From NCBI GenBank assembly GCA_951213105.1, contig OX578142.1, forward strand, positions 120,437,354 through 120,501,353: a DNA stretch of 64,000 nucleotides, in the 5' to 3' direction. The notes beneath the pieces are model-generated. The model saw only the letters and a list, made by a program, of their open reading frames with translations, ran no database searches and was not told the DNA's origin. This stretch comes from Amaurobius ferox (taxonomy: Eukaryota; Arthropoda; Arachnida; Araneae; Amaurobiidae). A program made the position numbers and the translations under genes. Positions 1 to 11,835 of this stretch are shown here, one piece after another; position 1 is the first letter of the stretch, and each line of letters opens with the position of its first letter.

Positions 1-743
1 GAGGTTAGAAAAGGTCTTGCTACATTTCTTTTAGAAATTTGAACTGAAATTGAGTTTGAGAAAATAGGGGTGTATTAAAAATGTTCAAATTCTTACACAA
101 AGAACCGATAAATTAAACATTCATAGTATAAAAAATTTTGGTTTTAGAATGAGAAAAGAAAGTTGTTTAATAGTACATTCAGTGGCAGAGCTAGGTTTAG
201 TTTCACCTCTCCCCCCTCCCTCGCTGGAAAATACTGTGCCCCTTTTTACCTTCCCTTTCTACTTTGCCCTCATGTTATCATTTCACTTCATTGTTAAGAA
301 TCTTTGACTTGTGTTTTACATGTAGAGGATTTTATTTTATACATAAATATTATTTTAATATAAAAGGTTAAAAATATTTGATATTTTAATACTAAAGGAG
401 TTTTTGTGATCGCCCCAAAAGGTGCTGCAGTAATACACGAGATGACCTGCTTTCTTGGCCAGGATTTGTCACTGGTTGTTGGTATTTTAGCACTAACAAG
501 GGGATCTTTGTATCCCTAAAACAGTTGATTTTAACATATTTTATTACTGTATGATGTTTTTTTCTATATGCTTTGCATAAACAAAGTGTTTTATTTTATC
601 TCATTGTACTAGTATCAGATCATGGTGCCAGATAGATCACAAATTCACATGTTGTTTAAATTTGTGAAAACAGAAATTGATATGCAGTGTGAGTCGTAAA
701 TTTTTATATTTATTTTCATATTACCTTTTTTACATATTTACAG
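1..743. other. Intron or upstream DNA of C12orf57
   Basis: AT-rich DNA upstream of the first visible coding exon. I found no convincing initiator exon for the roughly 20 missing N-terminal residues, so the start codon is probably left of the window. The stretch ends in a pyrimidine-rich tract and a CAG acceptor at 741-743. Confidence 0.5.
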
Positions 744-920
744 CTGCTTTGAAAGATATTATAGAGGCATTCTCATTGCCACACAATGTGATGAGGTTAA
801 ATGAAGCAAAAAATAGTGCAGGAAGTGATATGCTTTCACATATGCAGATTGTATTTCCATTAGCAACACAAATTCAGCTTGAAGTTATACAGAATTATGG
901 TTTTCCTCCTGACAGAGATG
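744..920 (+). CDS. C12orf57: Protein C10 (C12orf57), internal coding exon
   Basis: The exon encodes a stretch beginning AALKDIIEAFSLP and running through ATQIQLEVIQNYGF. As I recall the vertebrate protein C10 family (about 126 aa), this aligns with its central region, including the conserved V-A-T-Q-I-Q-x-E-V-I core. The exon starts after the CAG acceptor at 741-743 with a split alanine codon and ends at a GGTAAAA donor (G at 920), leaving a split glycine codon that the next exon completes. Open reading continues past the donor to 1024, but that part is intronic and not conserved. The family is small, has no catalytic motif I can name, and is linked in vertebrates to brain and eye development. 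Missing here is the N-terminal exon of about 20 residues. Confidence 0.9.
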
Positions 921-2013
921 GTAAAATTTATTTTATATATTATGTTTCCATTTTTTCTATTGACTTTGTTTGGATGAACTCTTATCAAATTGCACTTTTT
1001 TTGTGTAATATAATGAATTATTAAATGCTTCTGATATTGACAATTCTTTAAAAACGAAAATAATTAGATCACAATTTTTAATAAATTTATATTTATTAGG
1101 TAAAAATTCTTTCTAAAAGTCAAAATGTTATATAAATCTTATAGAAAATATTTATCATAGGATTTTATATTGTAAAATTTATATGGAGCAATTAAAAATA
1201 CTTTATGGGTCAAAGTTTTAAATTTATACTTGGCCTACCCCTATAGTAAAGACCTAAACCCACAGGTATATTCAACTGTTGAATATAAACACAAACCATA
1301 TTCCCCCCCCCCCTAATATATATATATACATTATATATAATATATATTGAAAATCTCAAAACTAAATCAAGATGCAAGTCCAAATTTCATAAGCAGTTTT
1401 TATACGCATATCTATATGCATATCTTACTTTCATAAATTTCATGCAAATATTTATTTAAAATTATTTTACTATATGACTGATTATCTAGAAATTCTAAAT
1501 TTTTATGTTAACAAAAAAAAAATAGTTTCTAGGAACTTTTGTTTAGAATAAGTTTTTGGGAATGCCTTTTAAAATTTCTAATTTATGATTGTTTAGCATA
1601 GTTTAATGGAATTTTAATGTATACTCTAAATTTAAACTTCATAAAGGCATAATTTTGGTGGCATATTTACGCTATGCAAAATTTTAAAATACTGGCATGA
1701 GTAATGAAAGGGTTTTTTTTAAATAATTATTTATAAATATATATAGGAACTCTAAGAAATTAAAAAAATCTCTACTGTACTAAAAAATTTTCTATTACCA
1801 CTATAAAATTTTAACTATGCTAAAGAAGTTTTTCACAGCTTTGACACTGTGGATTAATATTTTGGAAAAATCTTATTCTTTATTTAGAGATTTTAACAAG
1901 ATTTTTTCAACACACAAATTTTGTACTAATTAAATTCTCCTAATAAATATTTAATCTCTTCAAAAGACAACATTTAAAGACTTCTAACATTTTCTTTATA
2001 TTTTGTTCTGTAG
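921..2013 (+). other. Intron of C12orf57
   Basis: A 1,093-bp AT-rich intron between GTAAAA at 921 and TAG at 2011-2013. It contains a run of eleven C residues (1303-1313) and a short TA-rich stretch. No other coding sequence is visible. Confidence 0.8.
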
Positions 2014-2147
2014 GTTTGCTTCAATTCACACATGCTATTCAGCTACTGAGAAAGGAAAGTCAGGAAATATCACAAATGAATGATGAACTAAGAATGCTAC
2101 TATTACCTCCATTAACCATGCCTTATCCACAGACATCATCTTCATGA
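2014..2147 (+). CDS. C12orf57: Protein C10 (C12orf57), terminal coding exon
   Basis: Translation continues with GLLQFTHAIQLLRKESQEI, then LRMLLLPPLTMP, and ends at TGA 2145-2147. The L-x-x-L-x-L-P-P-x-T-x-P motif is the conserved C-terminus of the family, followed by a short tail PYPQTSSS. The two exons give 103 residues plus stop, so the missing N-terminus is about the size expected from the 126-aa vertebrate protein. The splice phase matches the previous exon. Codons are undamaged, so I read this as a working gene, not a retrocopy. Confidence 0.9.
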
Positions 2148-2269
2148 AAGTTTTTAGTTTGTTTCTGTATTATGTGTGGTTACATGAAACAGGGAAAAAT
2201 ACCTTCAATATCTTTTGTTTGTATTATTTCATCAACCCCATGCAGCTACTACTCTTTTGATCTTATATG

Positions 2270-2275
2270 AATAAA
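2270..2275 (+). promoter_or_regulatory. Polyadenylation signal for C12orf57
   Basis: The first AATAAA lies 122 bp after the C12orf57 stop codon, a usual spacing for a short 3' UTR. A second AATAAA at 2337-2342 could serve as an alternative. Confidence 0.6.
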
Positions 2276-2877
2276 TTTGCTAGGTGAAGTGTATTTAGTG
2301 TTTTGATAAGTCACTTGTAATTTATCAAAACACAAAAATAAAATAGCATATTGTGCTTTTTTTTTTCAATAGCATACTAAATATATTTTTTCATTTTAAA
2401 AAGTGTATGTATTAAATTTCTTTTGTATACGACAAACACTTTTTAACAGCTGATACTCAAATGCTGATTTCTAATATTTAATCAGATTTATAACATGTAT
2501 AAACTATCTATGACAATGTTTCACAGAAATGTGCTTGCTGAAAATATTGCAATAATTTCTTAACTTCATTTTCTTACAAACAAAAATACTTAAAATAAAT
2601 TAAGTATGTATTATGTTTGAAAAATTATGTCAAACTCTAACTATTAAAATAAAAAAAAATTGCCTCCTTTTTCCATTTTTAAGTTTCAAATTTGTTTATC
2701 TGAGAATTCCAAAAGATTTATAATCAACAAATTTACATTATTCTTCAAAAGTTAAGCGTAGAACAGTGAATCAGGCATGATTCTTAAAATTCTACACAGA
2801 TCAACTCTAAATTTCACAGAATAATACTCTGAGTTATTTAGTCATACAAACTTTAATGAGACAAAGCATGTACATGT

Positions 2878-3312
2878 AGAGGTTTTAGTTACCCCTAAAT
2901 TGTTATAGCAGAATAATTCATAGATAGGATAAGCATTTTGAAGGATACATAGAGACAACACCTCCTAAACAGAGTTCCAGGCTTGGGTCACAATTAGTAA
3001 GCATGTTTTGGAATTCAAATCATAGACACTGTTATATAAATCTGCCTATTTTGTGTTAAAAATTTACTAAAATCTCTTGATGATGGATGTTATTTTTCTC
3101 TTTCAATATGTCAATACTTCAGTGAAAAATGTATTTGATGATATTTGCCTCCATTAACTGTTACGTGAAATATGCAATTGAAAGTGAAATTTCATTTACA
3201 AGTCATGGAACTAAAAATTATGTGTGAAGTAAATGGTGAATTGTAGATAAAATCTAATTAATCTGTTCTATTGAATGGATATTAAATATTTTAGCCAGGA
3301 AATCCAGGTGAG
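2878..3312. repeat. Left arm of a 5-kb-spaced inverted repeat
   Basis: Bases about 2975-3312 match the reverse complement of 8043-8420 over most of their length (for example GCCAGGAAATCCAGGT at the distal end and CTTGGGTCACAATTAGTA at the inner end). The adjoining 2878-2955 instead matches 8475-8519 plus 11665-11700 in the direct sense. The family is old (many indels) and has no coding content I can see. Confidence 0.7.
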
Positions 3313-4663
3313 TTTTTAATTTTAAAAATTTAGAATATTTTCATGTGTGTTTATGTTGTATCCATGGTAACTCTATAATTTTATATAAAAGTAATATCTT
3401 TCAGACTTTTTATTCAGAACTAATATTTTTCTAAATATTTCCAAATATATATATATTGCTTTTTAATGTTCCACAATTACATTCTTATTTGCATTCTTTA
3501 TGGCTCATTCTATGATCATGGTACAATTATCCAAATGGCGCAAAATGTAATGTATGGAATTTTATTGTTTAAAATGCTTTATTCATTATGTAACATTTTT
3601 ATGCATTGCATGTTTGATCATTATATTTAGTTGTTTATTTTAGCCAAGTTCCTTTGTAACTATTAAACTATTTTTTCTTTTAAATCAATACTGATATCTA
3701 AATGACTTTTCATTATTGCATAGCCGTTATATTTAAATTGGTTTGCACTGTGATTAGTTTCTTGGAAATTTCAGTGTTTATTTCAATGAATGTATGTTAA
3801 CCTATATTGTACCAAACATTGAAAAAATTAATATTTTTTTATAAAATCTTAAATGTGTTTCTCTAAGCCTATGTATACACATAAAATCAAAAAGCTTACC
3901 AAAGTTTTATTAGTTTGATCGGTACAGGCTGTCCTAAAAATAGGACAATAGTCCATCCTCTAGATATATGTATATCCCATAGGACAATCCTCTAGATAAT
4001 TTTTTTGACAATCCTTTTTTACTGGTATAAAAGTATGGAATATTACTTTAATAAATTTATATGTATGTTTCTTCTTGGAGCTCAAAACTTTAAAAAACTT
4101 GTGTTTTGAAAATGTAAAAAAAAACTGCAAGAATCACCATTTTAAAAAATTAATAAAAAATATACAACATTAATTTAAACTTGCAACAAAGTCAAATATA
4201 TAGTTAATGATTCTTAAACAATATATTGTCTTTAAATTGAATTAAAATATTCAAAAGAATTTATATAAAAACCACTTATGTGTGCTGTCCTATTTTTAGG
4301 ATGATAAGGAAATATGGGTTAAGTAAAAATTTGTAAAATTAAGGATTTTTAAGAATTTGTAAAAAATCTATGTTTATTTTACACATTCAAAATTAAATTG
4401 TTGGGATGATAATGATATAACATACGCATTGATCCATTCAGACAGCATTGGCCAGGTGAAGGATCGTCCATACTTAGGATATGAGGTTTGAATGAGGAGA
4501 CAGAGTTTTCCCTCCTTGGCTACTCCCTCTCATATTCTCAACTGCATGAGAGCCACTTTAAATCTTCTAGTTGAGGACCATTAGAGGGTAGTCTCAATGT
4601 TTTATAGGTGGCGTGATCTCTTGGACTTGACCTAACATTTTTTAGGTCAAGGGGTTTAGAAAC
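3313..4663. other. AT-rich intergenic DNA
   Basis: No gene seen. Two copies of the motif TCCTAAAAATAGGACA lie at about 3931 and, inverted, at about 4286. They may be ends of a small decayed element. Confidence 0.4.
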
Positions 4664-4970
4664 AATAACATAAGCATTATTGCAAGTACGAGTATTTACA
4701 GAGATACTTGCACCCCATAAAACTAGCATAAGAATTGGTTTGTCTAGTTTGTGGCTCATCATTTTGAGGACCGAAGTGTGGAACCATATTTAGGAGGTGT
4801 TGATAAAGAGCATGTACATGCAACATAATCATCAACCTCCTAAATAAGTAGGACAGGCTACTATCCTGAAAATGATGAGTCACAAACTTTAGCTAAACCA
4901 ATCATTCTGCTGTTTTTATGGGGTACAAGTCTATATCTGTAAATGCTAGCAATAATGCTTATGTTATTAT
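4664..4970. repeat. Foldback repeat with ~105-bp arms
   Basis: The arm at 4664-4770 and the reverse complement of 4861-4970 align over their whole length (shared blocks AACATAAGCATTATTGC, ACCCCATAAAA and CTCATCATTTT), with about 90 bp between them. It has no coding capacity. It could be a foldback MITE or a local inverted duplication. Confidence 0.6.
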
Positions 4971-5306
4971 ATTTATGTATTATCATTACCATCTCAAGAA
5001 TCTGAATCAAATCTCAAATCACTGAAATGAACACAAATACATTTTTTACTGCACAAATTCTTAAAAAAACATAATTTTACAATTTTTTTTAACTTAACAT
5101 ACATTTATTTAACTGAGCACTGAAATTTTCAAGAAATTAGCCATAATACAAACCAATATATAATGGGTACGTAATAATCAAAGTCACCTAAATATCAGTA
5201 GTGATAAAAAAAATGTATTTGAATAATTAATAAGGAACTTTGCTAAAATAAATACCTAAATAATAACCAAGAATGCATAAAAATGTCACATAATGAATAA
5301 CATATT

Positions 5307-6013
5307 TTAACCCTTTCGCGACGATCGGCACGCCCACGTGCCAGCTGCGAACTTGCATTCAAGGACGAACAGCACACACTCGTGACGGAGGAAACTTTAC
5401 CATAAGCGGAGAGTGGTACTTATACATGCCTCCACGTGGAACATTTTAATTTGTCTACTACATGGCATTACATGTCCGTGGAACTAACTTCAATGTATTT
5501 TGCAGAGGCATGACCTTGGCAGAAGAGGATCGAATGAATTATTTCTCCATTTGGAGTGGTGATACATCATTTTGTAATATAAACAGACAGGGCAATTCTC
5601 GTAGCATCAGCAATTTTATTAATTGAGTGTCGGTTTTTATTTTTATTTCAGCGTTATGATTTCGTTGGTGAATCATAGGAATATAAGAGAGTATTTTTTT
5701 TTGTTTGGGGGGGGGGGGGGGGGGCGGTTAGAGGCAGTGAAATTATTCGTTTATTTCGGATAAAAGAATGGGAGCAACTAACGAGTATTTTGTATTCAGA
5801 TTTGTATGAAAAATATGCATCAAATAGAAAATAAATATTTCTTTTATTCCTGAAAAAAGATTTCTGTGTTGAATAGGTGATTTTTAGTGAATTTTTTTCG
5901 AGAGTTAGGCTTAGTGCAAAAAATGTGCCGTCCTTTGGGACCAGTTCGGAAGCAAAGTTCTCAGTCTTTTGGGCCGCGACAGCTCCGGAATGCCACCATC
6001 GTGAAGGGGTTAA
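5307..6013. mobile_element. piggyBac-like non-autonomous element
   Basis: Both ends are TTAA followed inward by CCCTTTCGCGACGATCGG (left, TTAA at 5307-5310) and, read from the right, CCCCTTCACGATGGTGGC (TTAA at 6010-6013). TTAA target sites and a CCYTT terminal repeat are piggyBac hallmarks. The body (about 700 bp) is more GC-rich than its surroundings, has an 18-G run at 5707-5724 and codes for no transposase, so it would depend on a helper element. Confidence 0.75.
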
Positions 6014-6078
6014 ACAAAATTCCATACATTACATTTTATGCCATTTGGATGATTGTACCATGAAAGTAGAATGAGCTA

Positions 6079-7886
6079 CAGTACAACCTCGAAAATCCGG
6101 AAACCTCCAAAATCCGGACGTTTTCCAAATTTTCGTTTTTTTTTTTTTTTTTTTTTCCCCCGGACTGACGAAGTCGCGGATTTAAAAAAGATATAATAAG
6201 GTAAGATTATTTATTTTATACATAAGATTATTTATTTTACCGTATTTTCCGGTTGACTTTCTGAACCCGGAAATGAAACGAAAGTTTAGATGGACGTCAG
6301 TAGATAGAGAGGCTCGTGGTTGGAGCGTGAATTGAGTTATTAGTGTTAATCCCTCCTCTCCCTTATTCAAGTCACAACTCCTGATGAATTATTTCGCGTA
6401 AAATATACATCGTTATTTAAATACGGAATTTTTATTATCAAAATTTCTTTTTCTCATTATTGAAAAAGACATTTTTCTGAAACATGTAATTTTTAATAAA
6501 TGTAATTTTTAATATTAAACACTTTAAAACGTTATCGTAACATTTTATCACAGATGTTCAATTAAATCTAAAAATCCCGAGAATTCATATTAACGCCCAC
6601 GGAAATTTATTTTATTCACTTCGTAGTACGATTTCCATTCTTCAATGTATTCTGTTTTGTCTTTAGAATCTCCTCCCCCTCCCGATATCTGACGATTTTT
6701 TCGTTCTCGTCGAACGTGTCAGCTTGAAATCGACTGTATATTTTGCCTTTTTTGTTTAGAAAGCCATATTTACATACTATAAATAGCAAATAAATAACTA
6801 AATAATATCGTATCGCACAGAACCGAGCAACAAGGTCATTAACACACAGACCTCTCAAAGGGGTCGGCTTGCCACCGGTGACAGTCGGCTGTGTTTACGA
6901 TTAGGAACTAAGCAAATTCTTTTCTTCGCTTTCCCTGCCCCACCACTTCCGGGTGCTGCTGTAACCTAGTAATGACTCATCGTAATTTAGAATAATCATT
7001 GAGAGGAGAGATATTTTTCTTTTTTGGAAAAGATATTTATTTTATCTACTGCGATATTTTTTACACATTTGACTATTACTAATAAAGTTTTTACTTTTTT
7101 CAGAGTCTTTTTAAACATAACATTATATAGATGCTAGATAATAAATAAAACTTAAGTTATTATTTTTTGTTTTTCGTTCATTAATAGCGAAAACGGTTTA
7201 AACACATTTACACCTTTAAATATATCGTTAAAAGTGCTAATCCTCGATCTTTATTAAATCTCAGTACTGCATTAAATCTTCCGGCGCTTCATTAAATCTC
7301 GACAAAGCCGATATAACGGAAGTTCTGCACTTTGGTGATGATGCGCCAATCGTAAATAAATTGAATGATGGCGAAATTCGCGATATGATATTAAATAAAA
7401 AAGATCGAAGTAGGGACGATAAATGTGGAGAAGAAAAAATACCCATTGATAATCTTATGCAAAAAATCGATCATGCAATTAAAGGTCTTGAACAAAGAAG
7501 CATTATAACCGAGCAGAAGTAATGTCCATCTACAGGATAAAGAAAACTGCTTTTCCATAAACCAAAATTAATGAAATAACAAATGTTAATTCAAATATTT
7601 AAATGAAATGATAAAATGGAATTTTATCATTTCGTTTCATTCACACATTCTAAATTATTAATGTGTATATTTTTTCTCAGAAATTTCTTTTGCCCTATTT
7701 TTTAGATTAAATAATATGTTTTAATTGATTAACTTAACTTTTGCCATTATTTTTACTAAAAATAGTGCTTTATAGTGTATTTAGTTAATATCAAATCTGA
7801 ATTTTATTCAAATTCTATAATCCGGAAAAATCGAAAATCCGGAATCGGCAAAGTCCGGACGAGTCCGGATTTTCGAGGTTGTACTG
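6079..7886 (+). mobile_element. Tigger/pogo-type DNA transposon (decayed)
   Basis: Terminal inverted repeats start CAGTACAACCTCGAAAA and are flanked by TA at 6077-6078 and 7887-7888. TIRs of this form with AACCTCG and CCGGA blocks are typical of pogo/Tigger elements. Only the C-terminal end of the transposase is readable (7301-7522). The rest of the 1.8 kb is degraded or replaced by AT-rich DNA. Confidence 0.8.
7301..7522 (+). pseudogene. Tigger transposase C-terminal remnant
   Basis: The frame reads DITEVLHFGDDAPIVNKLND, then EIRDMILNKK and IPIDNLMQKIDHAIKGLEQR, and stops at 7520-7522. Acidic tails of this kind with I-x-x-L-x-x-x-x-D and GLEQRS-I-EQ are typical of the end of Tigger transposases. 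The catalytic DDE domain is not recognisable upstream. After the stop the normal terminal residues (MSIYRIK) still follow in another frame, so the stop lies next to a frameshift. Confidence 0.7.
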
Positions 7887-8141
7887 TATAAAGAATGCAA
7901 ATAAAAATTTTTAATTGTGGAATATTAAAAAGCAATATATATTAGGAAACATAATATCACTTTTATATGTAGTTATAGTGTTAGCATGGATATAAAATTT
8001 TTGAACACAAAAATATTTTAAATTTTAAAATTAAAACTTACCTGGACTTCCTGGCTAAACTATTTAATAAATATCCATTTAAAAGAATAGATTAATTAGA
8101 TTTTATCCACAATTCACTATTTACTTCACACATTAGCTTTT

Positions 8142-8200
8142 CCGGCCACTCAAATTGCTGTTCATGCTTTAGAACAAGTCGAGTGGTCTGGGTTTTCGAC
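8142..8200 (+). mobile_element. Tiny hairpin element, copy A (58-59 bp)
   Basis: The insert begins CCGGCCACTC and ends GAGTGGTCTGG plus GTTTTCGA. It is flanked by CACATTAGCTTTT at 8129-8141 and 8200-8212. The related sequence near 3205-3230 lacks the insert, so this is an insertion and not a deletion elsewhere. The arms CCGGCCACTC and GAGTGGTCTGG can pair. It has no coding content and no poly-A tail. Other copies are at 22385-22545 (two), 28867-28925 and 53139-53196, with a variant at 39796-39837. Confidence 0.7.
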
Positions 8201-8508
8201 ACATTAGCTTTTGATGTTTAGTTCCATGACTTGCAATTGAAATTACATTTTCAATTGCACATAACAGTTCATGGAGATCACATAAATTTTTCACTGAAGT
8301 ATTGAAATAGAAGATTATCCATTGTCAAGAGATTTCAGTAAATTTTTAATACAAAACAAACAGATTTATATAGCAGCTTCTATGCTTTGAATTCCAGAAC
8401 ATACCTACTAATTGTGACCCAAGCGACCTTAGCATGTCGACCTGGTACTATATTTAGGTTTTGATACATATAGGGGTTTTATTTATCTCTAAATTGCTAT
8501 AACAGAAT

Positions 8509-8519
8509 GAATGATGCAT
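8509..8519. repeat. Target-site duplication, 3' side of RTE LINE
   Basis: GAATGATGCAT here is repeated exactly at 11654-11664. The two copies bracket the LINE and fix its boundaries. Confidence 0.85.
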
Positions 8520-11500
8520 CATCATGGTGCTACAGCCCTTGTAGGGCCTTGACCTCCTTTAAGATTTTTTACCATTCCTTTCTATTGGCTGCTTTCCTCT
8601 TATAATTGCTAATACCAAGCAATTTCAAATCCTCCTCTACCTGCTCCTTCCATCTGACCCTAGGTCTTCCTCTGGATCTTGACCCACCTGGGTTTCCCTC
8701 CAAAAGCCTTCTAGTAACTCTCCTCTCGTGCATCCTCATCATATGTCCGAGCCATTGAATTCTTTTTTTCCTTATAGTTGTAACAATATCTCTCATAAAC
8801 CTCTTTATTTGTTCTACTCCTCCAATGTCCATTTTCACATATTGCTCCAAAAATTCTCCGCAGAATTTTTCTTTCCCATATTCTCAAAAGATCGGTATCT
8901 CTTTTAATTAAAGTCCAAGTCTCTGATCCGTATAGAACAAATGGTCTTATTATCACTTTATAGATGAGTATTTTGAGTTTAATATTTACATAGCTTGACC
9001 TTAATAGTTTCTGTAAGGCAAAATAACATATGTTTCTAGCAGAAATTCTTGCTCTAATTTCTAGTTTAATTTCATTATTATCAGTAACAAGTGAACCCAA
9101 ATATTTAAATACCTTAACTCTTTCACAGTTTATTCCTTCACAGTCAAAAAGTTTAATACCTTGAAATCTTTCACTATTCCTAGTATTTACCATATACTTA
9201 GTTTTTGAGTCATTAACACTCAAACCAACTTCCCTCGAAAACAAAAGCAGATCAAAACAACACTCACTGAGTGCCCTTTGGTTTCTGCTCAGCAAAACCA
9301 GATCATCTGCAAATGCAAAAATTTGGCGAGTTCTGTTAAAAATTGTCCCTCTGGATTGATTATTGGTTTTTTGGATTACATATTCCAAACACAAGTTGAA
9401 CAGACCAGTTGACAGTGGATCTTCCTGTCTCAACCCCTTTTTTTACATCGAATTCTTCTGACAATGTGTTTTGAATTCTTATTTTTGTTGAAGTATTGGA
9501 GAAAGTCAATCGTATCAACTTGGGGTCCTTTAAAATCAAAAGCAACTTAGCTCTGTCAATACTATCATAAGCTTATCTAAAATCGACAAAAAGTTGATGA
9601 ATATCAATGTTAAATTCATAATATTTCTCTAGTATAGTTTTTAATGAGAAAATTTGGTCAACTGTAGATCGGTTTTTCCTGAATCCACACTGGTAATCTC
9701 CCACCAGTTTTTCATGTCTTCCTCCAACTGAATACTAATCAATTTTGCAAAGATTTTATATGCAACATTTAAAAGAGAAATTCCACGATAATTATTACAA
9801 TTCATCACGTCCCCCTTTTTATGAATTGGGCAAATGATTGCCATTTGCCAACTCTTCGGCATTACTTCATTATCCCATACTTCTTTAATTATATAATAAA
9901 TCTCTTCCATGAAAACATTATCTTCGTATTTAAATAGTTCTGCGGTAAGGTTGTCCTCGCCTGGAGACTTATAATTCTTTAGCTTCTTAATAACACCATA
10001 AACCTCTTTTCTTTCCGGACAAACCTTTCCCTCGAATCGCTCAATTTCCTCCTGTAAACTCCCCTCAGAACCATCCTCTTCTGCATTAAGCAATTCCTCA
10101 AAATATTCACGCCATCTTCCCAAAATCACCGTCCTTCCACCAATGTACTCTCCATCCTTTGCTCTACAAATACTTGTTCTAGGTTGAAATCCTTTTCTTA
10201 CCTTCTTGATTCCCTTAAAAAAAATCTCTAGTGGCATGTCTTTCATGTTGTTCCTCTATAACTTTCAGTCTGTTTCCTTCCCATTATTTTTTTCTGAGGA
10301 GTTTTTTTGTTTCACTTCTTTTCTGTTTATAATAATCCACCATATGTCTAGTCTTCCTCTGCAGCATCCTCTCTCTTGCTCTATTTCTTTCTCTAACAGT
10401 AATTTCGCAATCTCATCGAACCACTCTGATCTTATATCTCTTTGCTTTTCTCCCAACGTCTCTTTTACTGTATCACCAATCAGATTTTGAATACTTCTCC
10501 ATCTTTCTTCTACAGTTCCAGCTCTTAACCTGTTCCCACCAACCTCTATTCTCTCATTTAACGCACTTTGATAACTCTTCCTCAACACCTCATTACTACT
10601 AAGACACTGTCTATTGTACTGAATCTGTTTCTCACGCTTCTCTTTTCTGTAGTTTGCTAGTCTTTGTCTGTATTTCACCCTGATCATAAAATGCTCAGAA
10701 TCTACATCTGCACCTCTACATGATCTTACATCTAGCGCATCAGATGCATGTCTCTGATCTATCAAAACATGATCTATCTGATTTTCAGTATATCCATCTG
10801 GAGACTTCCATGTTGTCTTGTGGATATTTTTATGCGGAAAAAATGTGTAACTAATTGTCGCATTATTACTAATCGCAAAGTCAGTGAGTTTAGTACCAAT
10901 GTTATTAGACTCATCATGTAAGCCCTCCCTGCCAATTACTGGTCTAAAACACTCCTCCTTTCCTATTTTAGCATTAAAATCTCCAACTGTCATCTTAACA
11001 TCACTTTTCGGCTCTTTATTCCATGTTGTTCATAAAATTTCTCCCTTTCCTCCATATCAGAGTTCTCTTTTGGTGCATAAGCACAGATTATTGTAACATT
11101 GAACATCCTGCCCTTTATTCTAATGGAGCAAATTCTTTCACTCATTGGGTCAAAGTTCAAAATGTTTTGCTTCACAAATTTATCAACTACAAATCCTGTG
11201 CCATATTCATGTCTATCTCCTCCACTATAAAACATTGTGACCTCCCTGAAATCCACAATATTGCTACCCTTCCATCTAATTTCCTGCAATGCAGCCACCG
11301 AAATCCTATATCGCTGCAGGACATCTCTCAGATCCTTTAGTGCTCCCGCTCGATTTAGACTCAACACATTTCAACTCACAATCCAAAAATCTTCTTTTCC
11401 TTTTCCTTTCCGCGGTTGTTTCCAAAGATCAGTCCGTTTTTTCTTTCTTAAAGGTTTCGTAACAGGAATTTTTTTCTGGGGTGCAGTTGTTAGCCGCACG

Positions 11501-11653
11501 TCCAACCCCCAACCTGGAGGACCAGTCCCCTGATGTAATCCCCAGGGGCAGGGTACCTGGCTATCCCCCCAGGCACTGGGGTCCCATTTTTCGCCTTCTA
11601 CGAAACACAGGGGAGTGGTAGGGTTATTCTACATCCCGCCCCTGCACGGGGAA
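8520..11653 (-). mobile_element. RTE-clade non-LTR retrotransposon, near full length
   Basis: About 3.1 kb on the minus strand: a GC-rich 5' UTR (about 11400-11653), an endonuclease, a reverse transcriptase and a short 3' UTR ending in an ATG-type tail (CACCATGATGATGC on the minus strand) at 8520. The exact 11-bp duplication at 8509-8519 and 11654-11664 shows a single retrotransposition into the older inverted repeat. Size, domain order (APE-type endonuclease then RT, no separate ORF1) and the ATG-repeat tail fit RTE elements, which as I know them are 3-3.5 kb. Confidence 0.9.
8569..11367 (-). pseudogene. RTE endonuclease/reverse transcriptase, frameshifted
   Basis: Read from 11367 downward. 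The APE endonuclease shows QEIRWKG (catalytic Glu), TVGDFNAKIG (Asp) and IDHVLID followed by DSEHF (His). A frameshift lies near 10990. Next come a linker and RT fingers with PIHKKGD and NNYRGISLL (9641-10246). RT motif A reads VDFR-stop-AYDSIDR, with one lysine codon turned to TAA, near 9575. Motif C is FAFADDLVLL (about 9300-9330), so the catalytic FADD is intact. The C-terminal region has GSETWTL and QWLGHMMRM, typical of RTE proteins. At least three frame changes and one stop make it inactive, yet the damage is light, suggesting a fairly recent insertion. The reverse transcriptase would copy its own RNA at a nicked target. Confidence 0.9.
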
Positions 11654-11664
11654 GAATGATGCAT
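11654..11664. repeat. Target-site duplication, 5' side of RTE LINE
   Basis: Exact copy of GAATGATGCAT at 8509-8519. Confidence 0.85.
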
Positions 11665-11756
11665 AGAGAGGATAAATATTCTGAATGATACATAGAAGGA
11701 TTTGTGCTATAGTTAATATAGATTATGGCCCCCTTCAAACTTTTATGCAAGCTTGG

Positions 11757-11822
11757 CATGTCCAGGGAAAGGCTCTAACTCCCAACCTTGAGATCTATGC
11801 TATACCGATGGAGCTACTTGAG
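11757..11822 (-). repeat. tRNA-like SINE head or tRNA pseudogene
   Basis: On the minus strand the sequence reads TAGCTCCATCGGTATAGCA (D-arm with a near-consensus box A) and then GGGAGTTAGAGCC (T-arm with a damaged box B, TTAGA for TTCGA). The acceptor stem is not well paired, so it is not a working tRNA. A decayed tRNA-derived SINE is the simplest reading. Confidence 0.5.
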
Positions 11823-11835
11823 TTCAAGAGGGAAT

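Larger units (their letters stand above)
8043..8519. repeat. Right arm of the long inverted repeat, interrupted by insertions
   Basis: This is the partner of 2878-3312. Compared with that copy it carries a tiny hairpin element at 8142-8200, a short extra segment at about 8424-8441, and the RTE LINE at 8520. The uninterrupted copy at 2.9-3.3 kb works as an empty site that defines these insertions. Confidence 0.7.

Noticed and set aside
677..743. Upstream part of the open frame preceding the C12orf57 exon
   Set aside because: The residues before AALKDI are hydrophobic, not conserved, and lie before a clear CAG acceptor, so they are intronic.
5654..6025. 123-codon minus-strand frame with a proline run
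   Set aside because: The prolines come from a G homopolymer inside the piggyBac-like element; no homologue is recognised.
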